This document shows, one piece after another, positions 56,086 through 64,000 of a stretch of 64,000 bases of DNA (position 1 is the first letter of the stretch; each line of letters begins with the position of its first letter). The notes under the pieces are model-generated. The model made no database searches, was not told where the DNA came from, and saw only the letters and a list, made by a program, of their open reading frames with translations. The translations under genes and the position numbers were made by a program. The stretch spans positions 1,984,001 through 2,048,000 of the forward strand of contig OZ220708.1 in NCBI GenBank assembly GCA_965116595.1. The letters are read 5' to 3'. This DNA is from G963663315 sp963668255 (GTDB taxonomy: Bacteria; Pseudomonadota; Gammaproteobacteria; Arenicellales; Poriferihabitantaceae).

Positions 56086-56198
56086 TGAATGACTTCCCAG
56101 AGTTTGAACCTTAGAGTTGAATTGGGACGATTAGAGCAGGGAATTGCTTAATACAGGATGAATGAAAGATAAAAAATCGCAGTGTACGAAGGCTGTGG

Positions 56199-56284
56199 AT
56201 TCCCGCTTGCGCGGGAAAGACGGCATGGAATAAGCGGTCATAACCGCGAAATACAAAGCTGTGGATTCCCGCTTGCGCGGGAAA
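56199..56284. repeat. Pair of R1 repeats 66 bp apart
   Basis: ATTCCCGCTTGCGCGGGAAAG with a preceding GCTGTGG occurs at 56199 and 56265. The duplicated unit is GCTGTGGATTCCCGCTTGCG plus GCGGGAAAGACGGC. It sits between the degP-type gene and pyrC'. Confidence 0.85.
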
Positions 56285-56308
56285 GACGGCGGGCTAATGA
56301 GGGCGAGG

Positions 56309-57610
56309 TCAATCCTCGCTGTAGACAGTTTGCCCATGGATCAGTGTTTTGACCACCTTGCCTTGCAGACGGGCGCCCAGAAAAGGAGAGTTCCTGCCAT
56401 GGGTCTGCATGGTTTCATTGTCGAAAACCCAGGATCGAACAGGGTCGAACAGACACAGGTCAGCCTGGGCGCCGACAGCGAGGTGCCCGGCATCGATACC
56501 GATGATCCTGGCCGGATTCGAAGTGACCGCCGCGATTGCAGTCTCAATCGGCAGTTGATTGTCGTTGACCAGGCTTACAGTCAGCGGCAGCAGGGTTTCA
56601 ATCCCTGCAATGCCCGCCGCCGCTTCGCTGAATGGAACCAGTTTGGCGTCGATGTCATGCGGCTGATGGTCAGAACAGATTGCCCGGATGTAACCGTCAT
56701 GGACCCCCCGGATCAATTCCTGCCTGTCCTTTTCAGTGCGCAGGGGTGGCATGACCTTGTATTGCGTGTTGAAAGCGCCGATGTCATTTTCTGAACACAA
56801 CAGGTGATGAATGGAGACCGAAGCCGTGACCGGCAAACCCCGATGTTGCGCTTCGGCGATCATACTGACTGACCGTCCGCAGGACAGCAGGTTGAAGTGG
56901 GCGCGTGCGCCGCTGGTCTCGATCAGTGCAATATCCCTTGCCACTCCGACGGTTTCGGCGGCTTCCGGAATGGCTGGCAATCCCAGGCGGGTACTGATTT
57001 CACCCTCGTGAACCACGCCGTTTCCCTGTAGCCAGAAATCCTGGGGGTTGATAAAAACCGGGATGTCGTAGGTCGAAGCGTATTGCATTGCCCGGCGCAT
57101 CAGCAATGTGTTTTCCACGCTCTGCAACGCATTGCTCACACCCACGCAACCCGCATCCATCAGCATCGCCATATCGGTCAGTTGCTCTCCCTTGAGTCCG
57201 ACCGTAAGAGCGCCGAGCGGGTGTACGATTGAGAATCCCGCATCATCCGCCCGGTCCTGAATCATGTGTGCCATGGCCGGGGTGTCGATGATCGGAAAGG
57301 TATCCGGAGGGGACACCATACGGGTAATTCCAGCACTGGCGGCAGCGCGGGCTTCTGACCTTATAGTCGCCTTGTGTTCTTCTCCCGGTTCTCTCATGCG
57401 TGCGCACAGATCAACCAACCCCGGCAAAACATAGCACCCCGATGCGTCTGTTTCATGATCAAATCCGGATTCGTCAGGGGATCGGGTTGCCGGCAATTCC
57501 GGTTGCGCCCCGATTCCCGCTATCCTGCCGTTACTGATATACAGGTCGGTGATTTCGTCGACGCCGTTGGCCGGGTCGATCAGACGACCATTGCGGATGA
57601 CGGTATTCAT
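56309..57610 (-). CDS. pyrC': Inactive dihydroorotase-like subunit of aspartate transcarbamoylase
   Basis: A 433-residue amidohydrolase-fold protein paired with PyrB. The metal-binding HxH of true dihydroorotases is replaced by C69-A-R71 in PGLVDLCARMREPG, and the central His strand reads HFNLLSC, so the protein should lack zinc and activity. This is the PyrC' (PyrX) type that pseudomonads use as a structural partner of PyrB in the class A enzyme. The start ATG overlaps the pyrB stop by four bases. A separate active dihydroorotase must exist elsewhere in the genome. Confidence 0.9.
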   Translation of the reverse strand: MNTVIRNGRLIDPANGVDEITDLYISNGRIAGIGAQPELPATRSPDESGFDHETDASGCYVLPGLVDLCARMREPGEEHKATIRSEARAAASAGITRMVSPPDTFPIIDTPAMAHMIQDRADDAGFSIVHPLGALTVGLKGEQLTDMAMLMDAGCVGVSNALQSVENTLLMRRAMQYASTYDIPVFINPQDFWLQGNGVVHEGEISTRLGLPAIPEAAETVGVARDIALIETSGARAHFNLLSCGRSVSMIAEAQHRGLPVTASVSIHHLLCSENDIGAFNTQYKVMPPLRTEKDRQELIRGVHDGYIRAICSDHQPHDIDAKLVPFSEAAAGIAGIETLLPLTVSLVNDNQLPIETAIAAVTSNPARIIGIDAGHLAVGAQADLCLFDPVRSWVFDNETMQTHGRNSPFLGARLQGKVVKTLIHGQTVYSED

Positions 57611-58581
57611 GACCGTTCCTCCTGCCCCTGCATGATTTTTGCCATGATCGACATTCTGACTGCGATGCCGTTGGTGACCTGATTGAGAATCAGTGAACGT
57701 GGACCGTCAGCCACATCCGATGAAATTTCAAGACCGCGATTGATCGGACCCGGATGCATCACCACCGCATCGGGTTTTGCCGATTTCAGTTTTTCCGTGG
57801 TCAGGCCATAGCGGTTGAAGTATTCCTGTTCGCTCGGGATCAGCTTGCCATCCATGCGTTCACGCTGAATCCGCAGCACCATCACCACATCGACATCGTC
57901 CAGTCCTTCGATCATGTTGCTGGTCGCTGTGACTCCCATCTTCTCGATTTCTGTCGGGATCAGGGTTCTTGGCCCAATCACCCGGACTTCCCGGAAACCC
58001 AGGATATTGAATGCATGGATTTGTGAGCGCGCTACCCGGGAATGGAGAATATCACCGACGATTGCAACCTTCAGGTTTGCAAAGTCCGGCCTCACCTGAC
58101 GGATGGTCAACATGTCCAGTATCGCCTGGGTCGGGTGGGCATGGCGCCCATCGCCTGCATTGATGACCCGGACGTGGTCGGGAAGATGGTTTGCAATCAG
58201 GTGCGCAGTGCCGCTGGCATGATCGCGCACGATAAACAGGTCCGAATGCATCGCTTCCAGTGTCCGTACTGTGTCCAGAATGGTTTCTCCCTTGCTGGTT
58301 GATATCCTCGAAGCGTTGATATTGATTACATCGGCCGACAGCCGCTTGCCCGCAATCTCGAACGTGGTACGGGTACGCGTACTCGCTTCAAAAAAAAGAT
58401 TGACCAGTGTCTTGCCCCGCAACAACGGGATTTTCCTGATCTTCCTGTCGTCGATATTGATGAACGATTCGGCGGTATCAAGAATGTCGACAAGGGTCTC
58501 TTTCGACAGGCCGTTGATAGTCAGGAAATGCTTCAGGTTGCCGTTGTCGTCAAACTGAATCGAGCTGTCCGCGGAAGTCAT
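57607..58581 (-). CDS. pyrB: Aspartate carbamoyltransferase catalytic subunit
   Basis: A 324-residue enzyme joining carbamoyl phosphate and aspartate, the first committed step of pyrimidine synthesis. The carbamoyl-phosphate site ASTRTRTTFEIAGKRLSAD is visible near residue 65, and HPGPINRGLEI near the C-terminus. It overlaps pyrC' (ATGA), giving the class A dodecamer arrangement. It is downstream of algH and yqgF as in Pseudomonas, but the pyrR regulator that usually lies between yqgF and pyrB there is absent. Confidence 0.94.
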   Translation of the reverse strand: MTSADSSIQFDDNGNLKHFLTINGLSKETLVDILDTAESFINIDDRKIRKIPLLRGKTLVNLFFEASTRTRTTFEIAGKRLSADVININASRISTSKGETILDTVRTLEAMHSDLFIVRDHASGTAHLIANHLPDHVRVINAGDGRHAHPTQAILDMLTIRQVRPDFANLKVAIVGDILHSRVARSQIHAFNILGFREVRVIGPRTLIPTEIEKMGVTATSNMIEGLDDVDVVMVLRIQRERMDGKLIPSEQEYFNRYGLTTEKLKSAKPDAVVMHPGPINRGLEISSDVADGPRSLILNQVTNGIAVRMSIMAKIMQGQEERS

Positions 58582-58609
58582 AAATTATTATCCTTATGAT
58601 CCGAAAGAA

Positions 58610-59047
58610 TTATCCCTCGAAAAAGGTTTCAAGAATCAACTGCGCTGCGAGATTGTCGCGCGCTCCGGTGTGCCTGGCCTTTGCTTTTTTCCCCGTCGGG
58701 GTGGATGCGGACAGGATATTGTCTGCGGCATCGCTCGACAGTCGTTCATCTGTATAGGTTACAGGCAGTGTATAGCGGTCGGCCAGACTGGCGCCGAAGA
58801 TGCGGCAGAGACCGGACATCTCGGTTTCCTCACCTGCCATCGAAACAGGCAACCCGACAACCAGCTCTGCTGGCTTCCATTCATCAATCAACCGGTCGAC
58901 AGCGGCCCAATCGGGATTGCCCCGGCTGGAATTGACTGTAGTGAGCGCCTGGCAGGTTTTCGTGGCCTTGTTACCTGTTGCCGTACCTATTCGTTTCAGG
59001 CCGAAATCGAATCCGAGCACTCTGTGACGAGTCACCGGATGCCTCAA
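58610..59047 (-). CDS. yqgF: RuvX/YqgF Holliday junction resolvase-like protein
   Basis: A 145-residue RNase H-fold protein; family members have been tied to pre-16S rRNA processing and Holliday junction resolution. Conserved sites are LGFDFGLKRIGTATGNK (catalytic Asp), LVVGLPVSM and VTYTDERLSS (second acidic residues). It starts 13 bases after algH and precedes pyrB by 28 bases, all leftward. Confidence 0.9.
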   Translation of the reverse strand: MRHPVTRHRVLGFDFGLKRIGTATGNKATKTCQALTTVNSSRGNPDWAAVDRLIDEWKPAELVVGLPVSMAGEETEMSGLCRIFGASLADRYTLPVTYTDERLSSDAADNILSASTPTGKKAKARHTGARDNLAAQLILETFFEG

Positions 59048-59059
59048 ACCGGACCGGCT

Positions 59060-59665
59060 TCAGGCATGACCTACCTGGTTGGAGAATCGGTGGGGTTCGA
59101 TGCCGATCGACTGGGCGGACATTTGCCATTTAACGCTGACATCCGGGGCAAACAGGATGTCGTGGTCAGCCGGTGCGGTAAACCAGGAATTCCCCTGAAG
59201 CTCCTGTTCGAGCTGGCCGGCAGCCCAGCCTGCATAGCCCAGAATCATCATTGCCTTCTCGGGTCCATTGCCCGTTGCCATATCCGTCAGAATATCCTTC
59301 GAGCTGGTCAGTTTCAGACCACCGCCAATATCGATGCTCGATTCCCAGATTTTCAGATCACCGTTGTGGATGACCAAGCCGAGTTCGGGATACACCGGCC
59401 CGCCATCGAATACCGGTGATATCGTATGACTGTGATCGGAAATGGTTATTTTCAGTTGGGAGAATACATCGCCGATCATCTGATCAGTCAGTCGGTTTAC
59501 CACAACGCCAACCGCACCCTGTTTGTTGTGTTTGCATATCAGGATTACGGTTTTTCTGAAATTAGGGTCTTCAAGCTGAGGCGTGGAAACAAGGAACCTG
59601 TTTTCCAGTGTGAATGGTGTTTGGGAGGTAGTCACAGGTTTGTCGCTATAATTCGGCTGTGTCAT
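59060..59665 (-). CDS. algH: AlgH/YqgE family protein (DUF179)
   Basis: A 201-residue protein with the family N-terminus LENRFLVSTPQLEDPNFRKTVILICKHNKQGAVGVVVNRL and a GGPVYPELGLVIH segment. AlgH/YqgE is a widely conserved protein of unclear biochemical role, linked genetically to alginate control in Pseudomonas. It is the first gene of the algH-yqgF-pyrB-pyrC' leftward unit. The start at 59665 gives a slightly long N-terminus; MTQPNYSDK is accepted as no better start is evident. Confidence 0.88.
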   Translation of the reverse strand: MTQPNYSDKPVTTSQTPFTLENRFLVSTPQLEDPNFRKTVILICKHNKQGAVGVVVNRLTDQMIGDVFSQLKITISDHSHTISPVFDGGPVYPELGLVIHNGDLKIWESSIDIGGGLKLTSSKDILTDMATGNGPEKAMMILGYAGWAAGQLEQELQGNSWFTAPADHDILFAPDVSVKWQMSAQSIGIEPHRFSNQVGHA

Positions 59666-59754
59666 CTGTTTGAAACTGGGGGAATTATATACGATAGTAC
59701 CCGGTCATGATAATATCCCGATGCCAAAAAAATAAAAAGCCCGAAAAAGATTTA

Positions 59755-60918
59755 ATGGAAGATTCAATGGAATATCCAGTGGAAAAACCAGTACCCACCC
59801 GGTTTATCGACTTGAAGACCCAGTATCAACGCCTGCAGGTGGATATTGACGCAGGCATCCGGCGCGTGCTCGACCACGGCGCTTACATCATGGGGCCGGA
59901 AATCGGCGAACTGGAAGCCGGATTGTCGGCGTTCTGCGGCGCCCGGCACACAATCGCGTGCTCAAGTGGAACCGATGCCCTGCTGCTCGGCCTGATGGCC
60001 TGCGAGGTGGGTCCGGGTGATGCCGTCTTCACCACGCCGTTTACTTTTTTCGCTACCGCTGAAGTTATCGCGATACTCGGCGCGACTCCGGTATTTGTCG
60101 ATATCGATGCCCACACCTTCAATATCGATCCTGTCAAGCTTGATCAGACGATCAGGCGGGTAGCGTCCGATGGCCGTTTGACTCCACGCGGCATTATTCC
60201 AGTCAACCTGTTTGGCCTGCCGGCGGATTATGATTCCATCGATGCGATAGCCGCAGTCCATCAACTGTTCGTGCTCGAAGATGCCGCTCAAGGGTTTGGC
60301 GGTGAGTACAAAGGTCGGATGTCCGGCTCGCTGGGCGATATTTCGGCCACCAGTTTTTATCCGCCCAAGCCATTGGGTTGTTACGGCGATGGCGGTGCAG
60401 TATTTACCAGCGATGATGCGCTTGCTGAAAAAATCCGATCAATCCGGGTACACGGGGAAGGCGCCGACAAGTATGACAATATACGGCTCGGGCTGAATGC
60501 GCGCATGGATTCCATACAGGCGGCAGTGTTGTTGGCGAAGCTTGCGGTATTCGCTGAAGAGATCACGCAACGCCAGAGGATAGCCCGGAACTATGGCGCT
60601 GCCCTCTCCGGGCTGGTTGAAACACCCTGTATCCCGGCAGACTGTAAAAGTGTATGGTCGCAGTATTCTGTGCTGTCGGATCATCGGCAGGCGATCCGGT
60701 CGGCATTGGCGGCATGCGGCATCCCTACCGTTATTTATTATCCGGTACCCTGCCACCTGTCGCCCGCACTTGAAAATCTGGGTTATCGTCCCGGCGACAT
60801 GCCGGTAGCAGAGAACGCCGCCGGACGCATTTTCAGCTTGCCGATGCACCCTTATATCGAGGACGGATTTGCCGGTCAAGTGGCTGGGATAATCAGCGGC
60901 GCTGTCAAAAACAGGTAA
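59755..60918 (+). CDS. DegT/DnrJ/EryC1/StrS sugar aminotransferase
   Basis: A PLP-dependent aminotransferase of about 387 residues that makes amino sugars for surface polysaccharides. Landmarks are IDLKTQYQRLQVDIDAGIRRVL, HTIACSSGTDALLLGLMA, LEDAAQGFGGEYKGRMSGSLGDISATSFYPPKPLG (PLP lysine in YPPKPLG), and YYPVPCHLSPAL. It is most similar in pattern to WbpE-type UDP-3-keto-sugar aminotransferases. ATG 59755 or 59767 is likely; the frame is open to 59707 but without support. It stands alone between divergent and convergent neighbours. Confidence 0.85.
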   Translation: MEDSMEYPVEKPVPTRFIDLKTQYQRLQVDIDAGIRRVLDHGAYIMGPEIGELEAGLSAFCGARHTIACSSGTDALLLGLMACEVGPGDAVFTTPFTFFATAEVIAILGATPVFVDIDAHTFNIDPVKLDQTIRRVASDGRLTPRGIIPVNLFGLPADYDSIDAIAAVHQLFVLEDAAQGFGGEYKGRMSGSLGDISATSFYPPKPLGCYGDGGAVFTSDDALAEKIRSIRVHGEGADKYDNIRLGLNARMDSIQAAVLLAKLAVFAEEITQRQRIARNYGAALSGLVETPCIPADCKSVWSQYSVLSDHRQAIRSALAACGIPTVIYYPVPCHLSPALENLGYRPGDMPVAENAAGRIFSLPMHPYIEDGFAGQVAGIISGAVKNR

Positions 60919-60925
60919 ATCCGGT

Positions 60926-62065
60926 TCAGGCTCCGGGCGGGGGATGGTGAACCGTTCCAGCGACGGTGGCGCAGCGTGCGCCGGTGACCGAAGGCAGGGT
61001 CGAAGTCAACCCATTCAGGGTGCGATGGGCCATCCATGCAAATGCAGCGGCTTCGACACATTGCGGGTCGATGCCCAACGACAGCGAACTCTCGACCCTG
61101 GCGGTTAACCGGTCTTTTATCAGTTCGGCCAGCAACGAATTCCTGGCGCCGCCGCCGCACAGGTAAACCCTGTCTGCAGGAGGCTGTAACGCATTGATCT
61201 GATCGGTGATGCAATGTGCAGTCAGTGCAGTCAGCGTGGTCAGAATATCCGTGTCGTTCGACCGGGCTCGACCTTCCCATGTATTCAATGCTTCCTTCAG
61301 CCATCTCTCATTAAAATATTCCAGTCCCGTGCTTTTCGGTCGCGGGGCATCAAAATAGGGGTCTTTCAGAAAGTGGTCCAGCAAACCGGGTTGTATCTGT
61401 CCGCCTCTTGCAATCCCGCCATCGTGGTCGAAATCGCAATTGAAATGCTTGCGGCTCCAGTAATCGATGAATGTATTGCCAGGTCCCGTATCGAAGCCGA
61501 TGACTTCGGTATCGTGATCATTTGGCAGCAAAGTGATGTTTGAAATACCGCCGATGTTGACGATGGCGCGATGTTGAGCGCTATGGGAAAAAACCGCCTG
61601 ATGAAATGCACAGACGAGCGGGGCGCCCTGGCCGCCCATCGATATGTCTGCGGAGCGGAAATCGGTGACTGCGACATGACCGGTGAGTCTGGCCAATTCG
61701 GCGCCATTTGCCAACTGAATCGAAAATGGCGGATCGCTGGCCGGGCTGTGATGGACTGTTTGCCCGTGGCAGCCGATGACTGCGATCTTGCGGGGGGCGG
61801 CTTCCCTGATCAGCCGGTTGGCAACATCTGCATACAACCCGGTCAATTGATTATCAAGGCCGTCAGACTCATTTTGATGCTTGATCCTGCGCACACTCAC
61901 TTTGCGGATCCTGGTCCTGGTTTCCTTCGGATAATCGGCGCTGAGGCTGGAATGAATGTGGAATCGGTCGTGGCCTGTGATCCCAAGGACCACACCATCA
62001 ATCCCGTCAGCGCTGGTTCCGGACATCAAGCCGATAGCGTAAACGGTTTCCTTTGATTTGGACAT
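60926..62065 (-). CDS. anmK: Anhydro-N-acetylmuramic acid kinase
   Basis: Phosphorylates and opens 1,6-anhydro-MurNAc from cell-wall recycling to give MurNAc-6-phosphate. The 379-residue protein has the family start YAIGLMSGTSADGIDGVV (ATP-phosphate site), GCHGQTVHH, ADISMGGQGAPLV and GFDTGPGNTFIDYW. It is convergent with the aminotransferase gene and follows the mepM-like gene on the same strand after 49 bases. The pairing with a peptidoglycan endopeptidase fits a cell-wall turnover role. Confidence 0.94.
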   Translation of the reverse strand: MSKSKETVYAIGLMSGTSADGIDGVVLGITGHDRFHIHSSLSADYPKETRTRIRKVSVRRIKHQNESDGLDNQLTGLYADVANRLIREAAPRKIAVIGCHGQTVHHSPASDPPFSIQLANGAELARLTGHVAVTDFRSADISMGGQGAPLVCAFHQAVFSHSAQHRAIVNIGGISNITLLPNDHDTEVIGFDTGPGNTFIDYWSRKHFNCDFDHDGGIARGGQIQPGLLDHFLKDPYFDAPRPKSTGLEYFNERWLKEALNTWEGRARSNDTDILTTLTALTAHCITDQINALQPPADRVYLCGGGARNSLLAELIKDRLTARVESSLSLGIDPQCVEAAAFAWMAHRTLNGLTSTLPSVTGARCATVAGTVHHPPPGA

Positions 62066-62114
62066 CCGGACTGAGCGGTGTGTGACAGTCAGTAAAGACG
62101 GACTATTTAACGCT

Positions 62115-63563
62115 CTACTGATTGGGTTCGGATCGGGCGAGCGGGAGGCGGTTCAAATATTCGAGTTCTGCAACCCAGTACTTCGCGAGTTTGAGAAATC
62201 CGTCCCTGTATTTTTCATCGATGGGTTCCGACTTCGGAATCTCGACGGTCGCAGGATTGTGGTGAACCCCGTTGATTCTGAATTCATAGTGGAGATGGGG
62301 TCCGGTGGCCAGACCCGTACTGCCCACATAACCGATGATGTCACCCTGGTTGACACGTTTTCCCGGGGTAATATTTTTACCGTATGCCGACAAATGAGCG
62401 TACAGCGTATCGTACACTCCGCCATGACGGATGATGACGGTTTTGCCGTATCCACTGTTCCGTCTGGCTATGGCGACCATACCATCGCCGGTGGCCATTA
62501 CCGGCGTGCCGGTTGGCGCTCCATAGTCTACGCCTTTATGTGCCCGCCACACTTTCTTGATCGGATGCAGTCGGTTATGGCTGAAGGATGATGTAATGTG
62601 ACCGAATTTGAGCGGGGATCGCAGGAATGATCCGGTGACATTGCTGCCGTCAGGCGCAAAGTAACGGCTGAACCCCTTTTCGTCGGAAAACCGGATTGCC
62701 TGGAAGGACTTGCCGGAAACAATCAGTTCCGCTGCAATAATCTCGCCATCGCCTATTTTTTTCCCATCGAGATAAAGTTCTTCGTAGATGACCAGGAACT
62801 GATCTCCCACCCTCAGATCCTGCGTAAAATCGATTTGCCATCCGAACAGGTGGATGACCTTGAAGATGACATCGCGAGATAGATTTACATCAGAGGCAGC
62901 GCCGAGCAGACTGTCGTAAATGATCGCCTTGGCGTTGTTGATCCTGATAAATGGCACTTTGGTTTCCACATGAACCTGATAGGATTCCTGGTCCGGCTTC
63001 ACATGAAGCAATCTGAACAGGCTGATGTTGTATTGGAGCAATCCGAGTTTCCCTTCCCGGTTCTTTTTCAGCCGGATCGTTTCTCCGGGCTTGATTTTCT
63101 CTAACCGTTTCGCTTCTTCGTGTTGAACGATGAGAAAGGCTTCCCTGGTGGAAAGACCGTGACGCTTGAACAGATGGGACAGGGTGTCCCCTTTTCTGAT
63201 TTTCGCTTCTATCCAGGGCTGGCTATCCAGGAAATCGTCTGCAACTTTTTCGGAGGTGGCGACTTCAGGGACAGCGGACTCAGGGACAACGGATTCAGGG
63301 ACAGCGGACTCAGGGACAACGGATTCAGGGACAACGGATTCAGGGACAACGGATTCAAGGACAACGGATTCAGGAGCAAGGGTTTCGATGGTTGCGGTAT
63401 TGAGGAGGCTTGCACTCTCAGTGAACTTGGATGAATGAGCTGACCGCAGTTCGGTATTCTCTGGATCAAGTTGATCTGCCTGGAGTAAGAAAGTGCATAC
63501 GGCCAGTAAAGCCAGAATTGGAATCTGTACATATTTGCGTATACCTGCTATCGACCCACGCAT
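62115..63563 (-). CDS. M23 family peptidoglycan endopeptidase (MepM-like)
   Basis: A 482-residue envelope protein. The N-terminal 30 residues form a membrane anchor. Residues about 60-105 are a VPES(V/A) tandem repeat. A LysM-like segment follows (AKIRKGDTLSHLFKRHGLSTREAF), then an OapA-like region and the M23 domain with the lytic zinc motif: HKGVDYGAPTGTPVMATGDG, and HLSAYGKNI and GPHLHYEFRINGVHHNP. It probably cleaves cross-links during cell elongation. It forms a leftward pair with anmK and is divergent from tyrS. Confidence 0.9.
   Translation of the reverse strand: MRGSIAGIRKYVQIPILALLAVCTFLLQADQLDPENTELRSAHSSKFTESASLLNTATIETLAPESVVLESVVPESVVPESVVPESAVPESVVPESAVPEVATSEKVADDFLDSQPWIEAKIRKGDTLSHLFKRHGLSTREAFLIVQHEEAKRLEKIKPGETIRLKKNREGKLGLLQYNISLFRLLHVKPDQESYQVHVETKVPFIRINNAKAIIYDSLLGAASDVNLSRDVIFKVIHLFGWQIDFTQDLRVGDQFLVIYEELYLDGKKIGDGEIIAAELIVSGKSFQAIRFSDEKGFSRYFAPDGSNVTGSFLRSPLKFGHITSSFSHNRLHPIKKVWRAHKGVDYGAPTGTPVMATGDGMVAIARRNSGYGKTVIIRHGGVYDTLYAHLSAYGKNITPGKRVNQGDIIGYVGSTGLATGPHLHYEFRINGVHHNPATVEIPKSEPIDEKYRDGFLKLAKYWVAELEYLNRLPLARSEPNQ
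63271..63375 (-). repeat. 15-bp tandem repeat in mepM-like gene
   Basis: Seven 15-base units (consensus ACAACGGATTCAGGG, with ACAGCGGACTCAGGG variants alternating) encode VPES(V/A) repeats between the membrane anchor and the LysM-like segment. Perfect or near-perfect copies suggest expansion by slippage; unit number is multiple-of-frame so length changes keep the frame. Confidence 0.9.
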
Positions 63564-63772
63564 ATCATTATCGTCGTTTCAATCGCCCTTCTAGGTTATG
63601 CAAACCCCATACTTTACCTGTCTTGCCGTGAAAGGTCAAAACCCATTCCATCGAAGCGGCGAATTGTCGCGCTGGACTGCCGGGTTGTGCTATGGTTGCG
63701 TTGCCTTACACAGGCGAAAATGGAGACTGATCAGGACATTGATATGGAGATAAACAAACCAGCGCTGCGACC

Positions 63773-64000
63773 ATGACTAACCGGAACATTCAGGAAACCA
63801 TTGCCGAACTTGCCAGGGGGGCGGAGGAAATTCTGCTGGAGAGTGAACTGGTGGAAAAACTGAAGCGGAATAAGCCTTTACGGATAAAAACCGGATTTGA
63901 TCCGACCGCGCCCGACCTGCACCTCGGGCATACGGTCCTGATCAATAAAATGCGGCAGTTCCAGGTATTGGGTCACCAGGTAATCTTTCTGATTGGGGAT
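63773..64000 (+). CDS. tyrS: Tyrosyl-tRNA synthetase, N-terminal part
   Basis: The first 76 codons before the window ends. The class I synthetase HIGH-like motif is visible in GFDPTAPDLHLGHTVLINKMRQFQVLGHQVIFLIGD. The N-terminus (TNRNIQETIAELARGAEEIL) fits the longer gammaproteobacterial TyrS type. The start at ATG 63773 overlaps the stop of a 10-codon frame at 63744 (ATGA). It is divergent from the mepM-like gene, the usual arrangement in this group. Confidence 0.9.
   Translation, partial: MTNRNIQETIAELARGAEEILLESELVEKLKRNKPLRIKTGFDPTAPDLHLGHTVLINKMRQFQVLGHQVIFLIGD

Overview
The window reads as chromosomal DNA of a GC-rich gammaproteobacterium. Supporting signs are the AlgH-YqgF-PyrB-inactive PyrC' block (the pseudomonad-type aspartate transcarbamoylase arrangement), an OpgB-type phosphoglycerol transferase, CmoB, and a MepM-AnmK pair divergent from tyrS. 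I recognise no rRNA, tRNA or CRISPR array. The lineage is inferred from gene content; no species is claimed.

Layout. 1-3.8 kb: the end of a glycerol ABC transporter operon (ATPase tail, two permeases, DUF2160 protein) closing with an FAD-linked glycerol-3-phosphate dehydrogenase. 4.1-8.5 kb: an isopropylmalate/citramalate-type synthase, a two-subunit Na+/solute symporter whose large subunit carries an EF-hand-like loop, and a YggT-like membrane protein. 8.5-15.3 kb: a MerR regulator, an acyl-CoA dehydrogenase and a nitronate monooxygenase, divergent from a fused isobutyryl-CoA-mutase-type protein (IcmF); a perfect 16-bp palindrome lies between the two units. 15.3-35.1 kb: an accessory zone rich in dispersed repeats. 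It holds an AlbA_2-ParA two-gene module, a hydroxyacyl-CoA dehydrogenase, an exported repeat protein, DUF4160/DUF2442, HigBA, Fic and HipBA modules, a duplicated nuclease-like gene, OpgB, a lone prepilin peptidase, and a mobilisation remnant (small DNA-binding-like protein plus a MobF relaxase with decayed helicase motifs). 35.2-41.9 kb: a large glycosyltransferase containing two repeat insertions read in frame, and a phosphonoacetate operon (phnA, phnY, ferredoxin reductase). 42-50.2 kb: a tightly packed propionate operon (MetX-like acyltransferase, methylmalonyl-CoA mutase, PccB, PccA, MeaB, epimerase). 50.2-64 kb: housekeeping genes (cmoB, folA, thyA, a transpeptidase, a DnaJ-type membrane protein, DegP-type protease, pyrBC', yqgF, algH, a DegT aminotransferase, anmK, mepM, start of tyrS).

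How the genes fit together. Much of the core content is C3/C4 acyl-CoA catabolism: isobutyryl/butyryl-CoA interconversion (IcmF), acyl-CoA and hydroxyacyl-CoA dehydrogenation, and propionyl-CoA to succinyl-CoA (Pcc, epimerase, mutase with its MeaB chaperone). Glycerol and phosphonoacetate provide additional carbon and phosphorus.

Most unusual features. Three families of short palindromic repeats are scattered through the window. One of them (called R3 here) is read as protein inside the glycosyltransferase twice and forms the C-terminus of MeaB, and it also lies in the 5' leader of the synthase at 4.1 kb. Other leads are an exact 24-bp array of four direct repeats before fic, the AlbA_2-ParA pair as a candidate defence or regulatory module, and a ferredoxin reductase inside the phosphonate operon.
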